Origin: an uncultured Collinsella sp.
GTDB taxonomy: Bacteria; Actinomycetota; Coriobacteriia; Coriobacteriales; Coriobacteriaceae
DNA: 11,286 nucleotides
Direction: 5' to 3'
NCBI GenBank assembly: GCA_900544875.1
Contig: UQWS01000036.1
Span: forward strand, 1 to 11,286
Shown: piece by piece, positions 7,219-11,286 of the stretch
Numbering within the stretch: the first letter of the stretch is position 1
Layout: each line of letters starts with the position of its first letter
The notes under the pieces: generated by a model
Seen by the model: only the letters and a program-made list of their open reading frames with translations
What the model was told of the DNA's origin: nothing
The model's database searches: none
Translations under genes and position numbers: made by a program

Positions 7219-8235
7219 ATGAGTGAATCGACTGCGGTGGAGGCGCCGGCGGCAAAGGAGCCGTTCTTTAAGATGTCCTCCATCCCGGGTGCCAATATTT
7301 TGGTGCCGCTTTTGTTGGGCTGCCTGCTCAACACGCTGTTCCCTGACCTGTTCAAAACGCTCGGCAGCTTTACGCTTGGCATGACCCAGCAGGGTGCAGG
7401 CCCGCTCGTGGGCGCTTTTTTGCTTATCGTCGGTACGACGATTTCGTTTAAGAGTGCTCCTGCCGCCGCTGCCCGCGGTGCCATCATCATCGCCGTCAAG
7501 CAAATCGTGGTCGTTGCCGTGTCGCTGCTCATCCTTTATGTGTTCAACGACAACCTGTTTGGCATCTCTGCCATGGTGATGCTGGCGGCTTGCACCGGCG
7601 CCAACAACGCTATGTACGCTGGTCTGATGGGCACCATGGGCAACGAGGCCGAGCGTGGCGCTGTCGCAATCACCACGCTCGTTGTCGGCCCTCCGGTCAC
7701 GATGATCGTGCTCGGCGCTGCCGGCCAGGCTCCGATCGGCTGGTCGCTCGTGGGTGCCATCCTGCCGATCGTCGTCGGCATTATTCTGGGCAACCTCTTC
7801 CCGAGCTTTAAAAAGATGATGGCACCGGCACTTTCCGCCGTCATCGTGCTCGTCTTCTTTGCCATGGGCTCGACCATGACCTTTGGCCAGCTCATTAATG
7901 GCGGTCTTCCCGGTATTCTGCTCGGCGTGATCTGCTCGGTGGTCTTTGCAATTCCCGTTATCGCGGTCGATAAGCTCACGGGTGGTACGGGTGTCGCAGG
8001 TGCGGCCATTTCGAGCTGCGCTGGAGCCAATGTGGCCACGCCTGCTGCCATGGCAAGCGTCAACGAGGCCTTGTACGGTGGCGCCGTGCTTGCGACGGCT
8101 ACGGCACAGGTTGCCGCCTGCGCAATCGTGACGGCTATTTTGACCCCGCTGGTCACCAGCTGGTGCTACAAGCATTTTGAGGGCCAGCAGAGCAACGGCA
8201 AGGCAACGACCGACAAGGCCTCCGCAGCCGCCTAA
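7219..8235 (+). CDS. kdgT: 2-keto-3-deoxygluconate permease (KdgT family)
   Basis: A 338-residue inner-membrane secondary transporter of the KdgT family, which imports 2-keto-3-deoxygluconate, an intermediate of pectin and uronate breakdown, with protons. The N-terminal SIPGANILVPLLLG matches the family start (compare IPGGMMLVPLFLGA in E. coli KdgT). The family pattern ILPIVVGIILGNLFPSFKK is also present, as are IAVDKLTGGTGVAGAAISSC and the SAGA/CAGANVATPA segment. About ten hydrophobic helices are visible, followed by a hydrophilic tail (EGQQSNGKATTDKAS). I chose the ATG at 7219 because AAAGGAGA lies five bases upstream; the in-frame ATG at 7198 would overlap that site. The length is close to the E. 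coli protein (327). Together with the SDR it fits a sugar-acid uptake module. Close relatives with other keto-acid substrates cannot be excluded. Confidence 0.85.
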   Translation: MSESTAVEAPAAKEPFFKMSSIPGANILVPLLLGCLLNTLFPDLFKTLGSFTLGMTQQGAGPLVGAFLLIVGTTISFKSAPAAAARGAIIIAVKQIVVVAVSLLILYVFNDNLFGISAMVMLAACTGANNAMYAGLMGTMGNEAERGAVAITTLVVGPPVTMIVLGAAGQAPIGWSLVGAILPIVVGIILGNLFPSFKKMMAPALSAVIVLVFFAMGSTMTFGQLINGGLPGILLGVICSVVFAIPVIAVDKLTGGTGVAGAAISSCAGANVATPAAMASVNEALYGGAVLATATAQVAACAIVTAILTPLVTSWCYKHFEGQQSNGKATTDKASAAA

Positions 8236-8273
8236 TGCCAAACGGCAATCAAAGCTAAAAACTAGCTACGCCA

Positions 8274-8307
8274 CAGGGCGGCCACGGGGGATCCCGTGGC
8301 CGCCCTG
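8274..8307 (+). terminator. Strong terminator hairpin after kdgT
   Basis: A perfect 15-bp GC-rich stem, cagggcggccacggg (8274-8288) with cccgtggccgccctg (8293-8307), has a 4-base loop and lies 38 bases past the kdgT stop. Only a weak T-tract follows (gcagtttctg). The stem is strong enough to mark the end of the unit and isolate the pfl locus. Confidence 0.75.
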
Positions 8308-8444
8308 CAGTTTCTGTAGGGTCTCTGGGACACTTTACCCTGCTAAAGCTGGCATAACAGCTAGAGCGAACGTCGTACAAAGGCAAGGAAAAATAACATA
8401 CAAATCGGTGAACGGTAGTTGTTCGCGCTCGCATTTCCTGCGGG

Positions 8445-8472
8445 TTTGTAAAAAACGCCCTTATGATATAAA
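8445..8472 (+). promoter_or_regulatory. Candidate sigma-70-type promoter for the pfl locus
   Basis: TTTGTA (8445-8450) and TATAAA (8467-8472) are separated by 16 bases in a locally AT-rich stretch. TATGAT (8462-8467) is an overlapping alternative -10 element with no good partner. This is the best promoter-like site upstream of pflB. Its regulation is unknown. Confidence 0.45.
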
Positions 8473-8510
8473 AAAAGAAACATATAACAGCCCAGATGGA
8501 GAGGGTCGCT

Positions 8511-8534
8511 ATGTTATCCTTCTCAAACGGGTGA
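8511..8534 (+). CDS. Possible 7-codon leader peptide upstream of pflB
   Basis: ATG and six sense codons (MLSFSNG) end at TGA 8532-8534. GGAGAGG lies about five bases upstream, well placed as a ribosome site. It sits in the proposed pfl leader just before a possible hairpin (8537-8564). It has no stretch of one amino acid that would point to classical attenuation. It may be a chance frame; conservation would decide. Confidence 0.2.
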   Translation: MLSFSNG

Positions 8535-8702
8535 AATCTTGGGTTTTGGGTTGTAGTTCCAAGGTGGACAAACGTTTTTCTCTGCACCAACGTGTGGTGA
8601 AGAACGGAAGAAGCCGGTAGTGCAAGCCGAACATTCAAGAATTCAATAAGCAGCGGTGTGAGAGAGCGCCGCATTACACGTAACTAGGAGCGTGGTTACA
8701 CA

Positions 8703-10754
<2,052 letters not shown>

Positions 10755-10755
10755 C

Positions 10756-10780
10756 TATTGTTAGTGCTATACTAACAATA
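10756..10780 (+). promoter_or_regulatory. Perfect AT-rich inverted repeat just after the pflB stop
   Basis: Arms tattgttagt (10756-10765) and actaacaata (10771-10780) are perfectly complementary around a 5-base loop (gctat), beginning one base after the pflB stop codon. The AT-rich stem stands out in this GC-rich locus and has no T-run behind it, so it is not a normal terminator. It could be an RNA processing or stability element setting the ratio of the two PFL parts, or a protein-binding DNA site. Confidence 0.6.
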
Positions 10781-10796
10781 ACGATTACTGATTAGC

Positions 10797-10816
10797 GCGC
10801 CGGTTTCGGCCGGCGC
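10797..10816 (+). promoter_or_regulatory. GC-rich hairpin before the ribosome site of the glycyl radical gene
   Basis: Stem gcgccgg (10797-10803) with ccggcgc (10810-10816) and a 6-base loop lies 10 bases before the AAGGAG at 10827-10832. With the AT-rich dyad upstream it makes a double-hairpin intercistronic region. It may protect the downstream RNA against 5' decay after cleavage or slow polymerase. No U-tract follows, so full termination is unlikely. Confidence 0.5.
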
Positions 10817-10839
10817 CTATCGATCGAAGGAGACACATT

Positions 10840-11091
10840 ATGAAGGTTTCTGAAGTTTCCGAGACTCAGGCCGATAACCTGGTCCACATGCTCGACGCTT
10901 ACGCCGAGAAGGGTGGCCACCACCTGAACATCAACGTCTTCAACCGTGAGACGCTGCTCGATGCTCAGGCTCACCCCGAGAAGTACCCGCAGCTGACCAT
11001 CCGCGTTTCCGGCTATGCCGTGAACTTCCACACGCTCACCAAGGAGCAGCAGGACGAGGTCATTTCGCGTACTTTCCACGACAAGTTCTAA
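10840..11091 (+). CDS. Stand-alone glycyl radical domain of pyruvate formate-lyase (GrcA-like subunit)
   Basis: An 83-residue protein equivalent to the C-terminal end of PflB. GGHHLNINVFNRETLLDA (25-42), PEKYPQLTIRVSGYAV (46-61) and LTKEQQDEVISRTF (66-79) match E. coli PflB closely. Gly58 in RVSGYAV corresponds to the radical-bearing Gly734. It lacks the longer N-terminal extension of E. coli GrcA/YfiD (127 residues). It has its own AAGGAG (10827-10832), seven bases before the ATG, 85 bases after the pflB stop and in a different frame. In its own frame a TGA at 10789-10791 rules out fusion by a single frameshift. I infer that it docks on the truncated PflB core and is converted to the radical form by a PFL activase encoded elsewhere. 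It differs from a GrcA spare part because the neighbouring PflB has no radical domain. Confidence 0.93.
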   Translation: MKVSEVSETQADNLVHMLDAYAEKGGHHLNINVFNRETLLDAQAHPEKYPQLTIRVSGYAVNFHTLTKEQQDEVISRTFHDKF

Positions 11092-11156
11092 AGGGATTTA
11101 ACTCCTGCAGGGTCGCCGGGACTGTTTGGGCTACCTCCCAAAACGTCCTCGGACAT

Positions 11157-11201
11157 GCAAGAAGCCCTCGCTGCGCACTTCGTGCGGCGAGGGCTTCTTG
11201 C
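11157..11201. terminator. Long hairpin between convergent genes, probable bidirectional terminator
   Basis: A perfect 15-bp stem, gcaagaagccctcgc (11157-11171) with gcgagggcttcttgc (11187-11201), continues after a 2-base bulge into cgcac/gtgcg with a ttc loop. It lies 66 bases after the glycyl radical gene and 13 bases from the end of the convergent gene. T-rich cttctt is within the arm rather than after it. A smaller 6-bp hairpin, tttggg/cccaaa (11125-11142), precedes it. Confidence 0.75.
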
Positions 11202-11213
11202 GTCCTGACGCTC

Positions 11214-11286
11214 CTATTTGGCAAGGTGTTTTTTAGAATCCATTTTGCGCTCGGCCTCGAAGGCCCGCCTGTCCCAATCGAGCGGG
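11214..11286 (-). CDS. C-terminal end of a convergent gene, partial
   Basis: Reading inward from the window edge on the minus strand, 23 codons stay open and end at TAG (complement of 11214-11216). The encoded tail, PLDWDRRAFEAERK then MDSKKHLAK, is charged and compositionally protein-like; the other two frames look less natural. Too little is visible to name a family. Its end next to the shared hairpin supports a real convergent gene that continues beyond the window. Confidence 0.45.
   Translation of the reverse strand, partial: PLDWDRRAFEAERKMDSKKHLAK

Larger units (their letters stand above)
8308..8702 (+). promoter_or_regulatory. Long upstream/leader region of the pyruvate formate-lyase locus
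   Basis: 395 bases without a sizeable gene, more AT-rich than the flanking genes. It holds a 16-base dyad, agctg-N6-cagct (8347-8362), a candidate promoter at 8445-8472, and a 7-codon open reading frame at 8511-8534. Two possible hairpins follow: tcttggg/ttccaag(g) (about 8537-8564) and cacca/tggtg (8585-8599). The pflB ribosome site AGGAG (8686-8690) is 12 bases from the ATG, longer than usual. If the promoter is right, the leader is about 220 nt, which leaves room for RNA-level control. No known riboswitch class is recognised. Confidence 0.5.

Noticed and set aside
6271..8241. 656-residue open frame on the minus strand opposite the SDR and kdgT genes
   Set aside because: It covers two well-supported plus-strand genes and the terminator between them. 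Its Arg/His/Gly/Asp-rich sequence lacks any family motif, so it is a shadow of high-GC codon use.
10756..10780. A Rex (redox repressor) operator at the AT-rich dyad
   Set aside because: The half-site TTGTTA is reminiscent, but the spacing differs from the usual 18-bp Rex palindrome and it lies between two genes rather than at a promoter. Not enough to call.

Overview
The window looks like chromosomal DNA from a high-GC anaerobic fermenter of the Actinomycetota, most probably a gut Coriobacteriia member such as Collinsella. The host assignment is an inference: it rests on the GC-rich but not extreme codon use, oxygen-sensitive pyruvate formate-lyase chemistry, and the mix of an IS256-type element, a heterodimeric ABC exporter and a KdgT-type permease. 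No rRNA, tRNA or CRISPR array was seen.

Left end (1-1298): the 3' part of an IS256-family insertion sequence. The transposase keeps its catalytic core and right-end repeat but lacks its N-terminal region and left end. An AT-rich spacer and a minus-strand terminator follow.

Minus-strand operon (5998 down to 1330): a MarR-type regulator, then two ABC exporter half-transporters that overlap head to tail (GTGA and TAATG junctions). One half has a degenerate ATPase site and a roughly 200-residue extracytoplasmic insertion; the other has the canonical ATPase residues. Together they should form one heterodimeric exporter controlled by the MarR protein.

Divergent intergenic region (5999-6360): an inverted repeat over the marR start, a 96-bp hairpin-forming element with 19-bp perfect terminal repeats (MITE-like), and an RNA hairpin that would mask the ribosome binding site of the next gene.

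Plus-strand sugar-acid genes (6361-8307): a short-chain dehydrogenase/reductase, a terminator, then a 2-keto-3-deoxygluconate (KdgT-family) permease with its own terminator. They fit uptake and redox conversion of a keto-sugar acid from uronate or pectin breakdown.

Plus-strand pyruvate formate-lyase locus (8308-11201): a long leader, then a 683-residue PFL catalytic subunit that keeps the Cys-Cys active site but stops before the glycyl radical domain. After an 85-nt gap with two hairpins comes an 83-residue protein that is that missing domain, with the RVSGYAV radical motif. This two-piece PFL is the most interesting content of the window. A long hairpin ends the locus, and the last 73 bases hold the end of a convergent gene.
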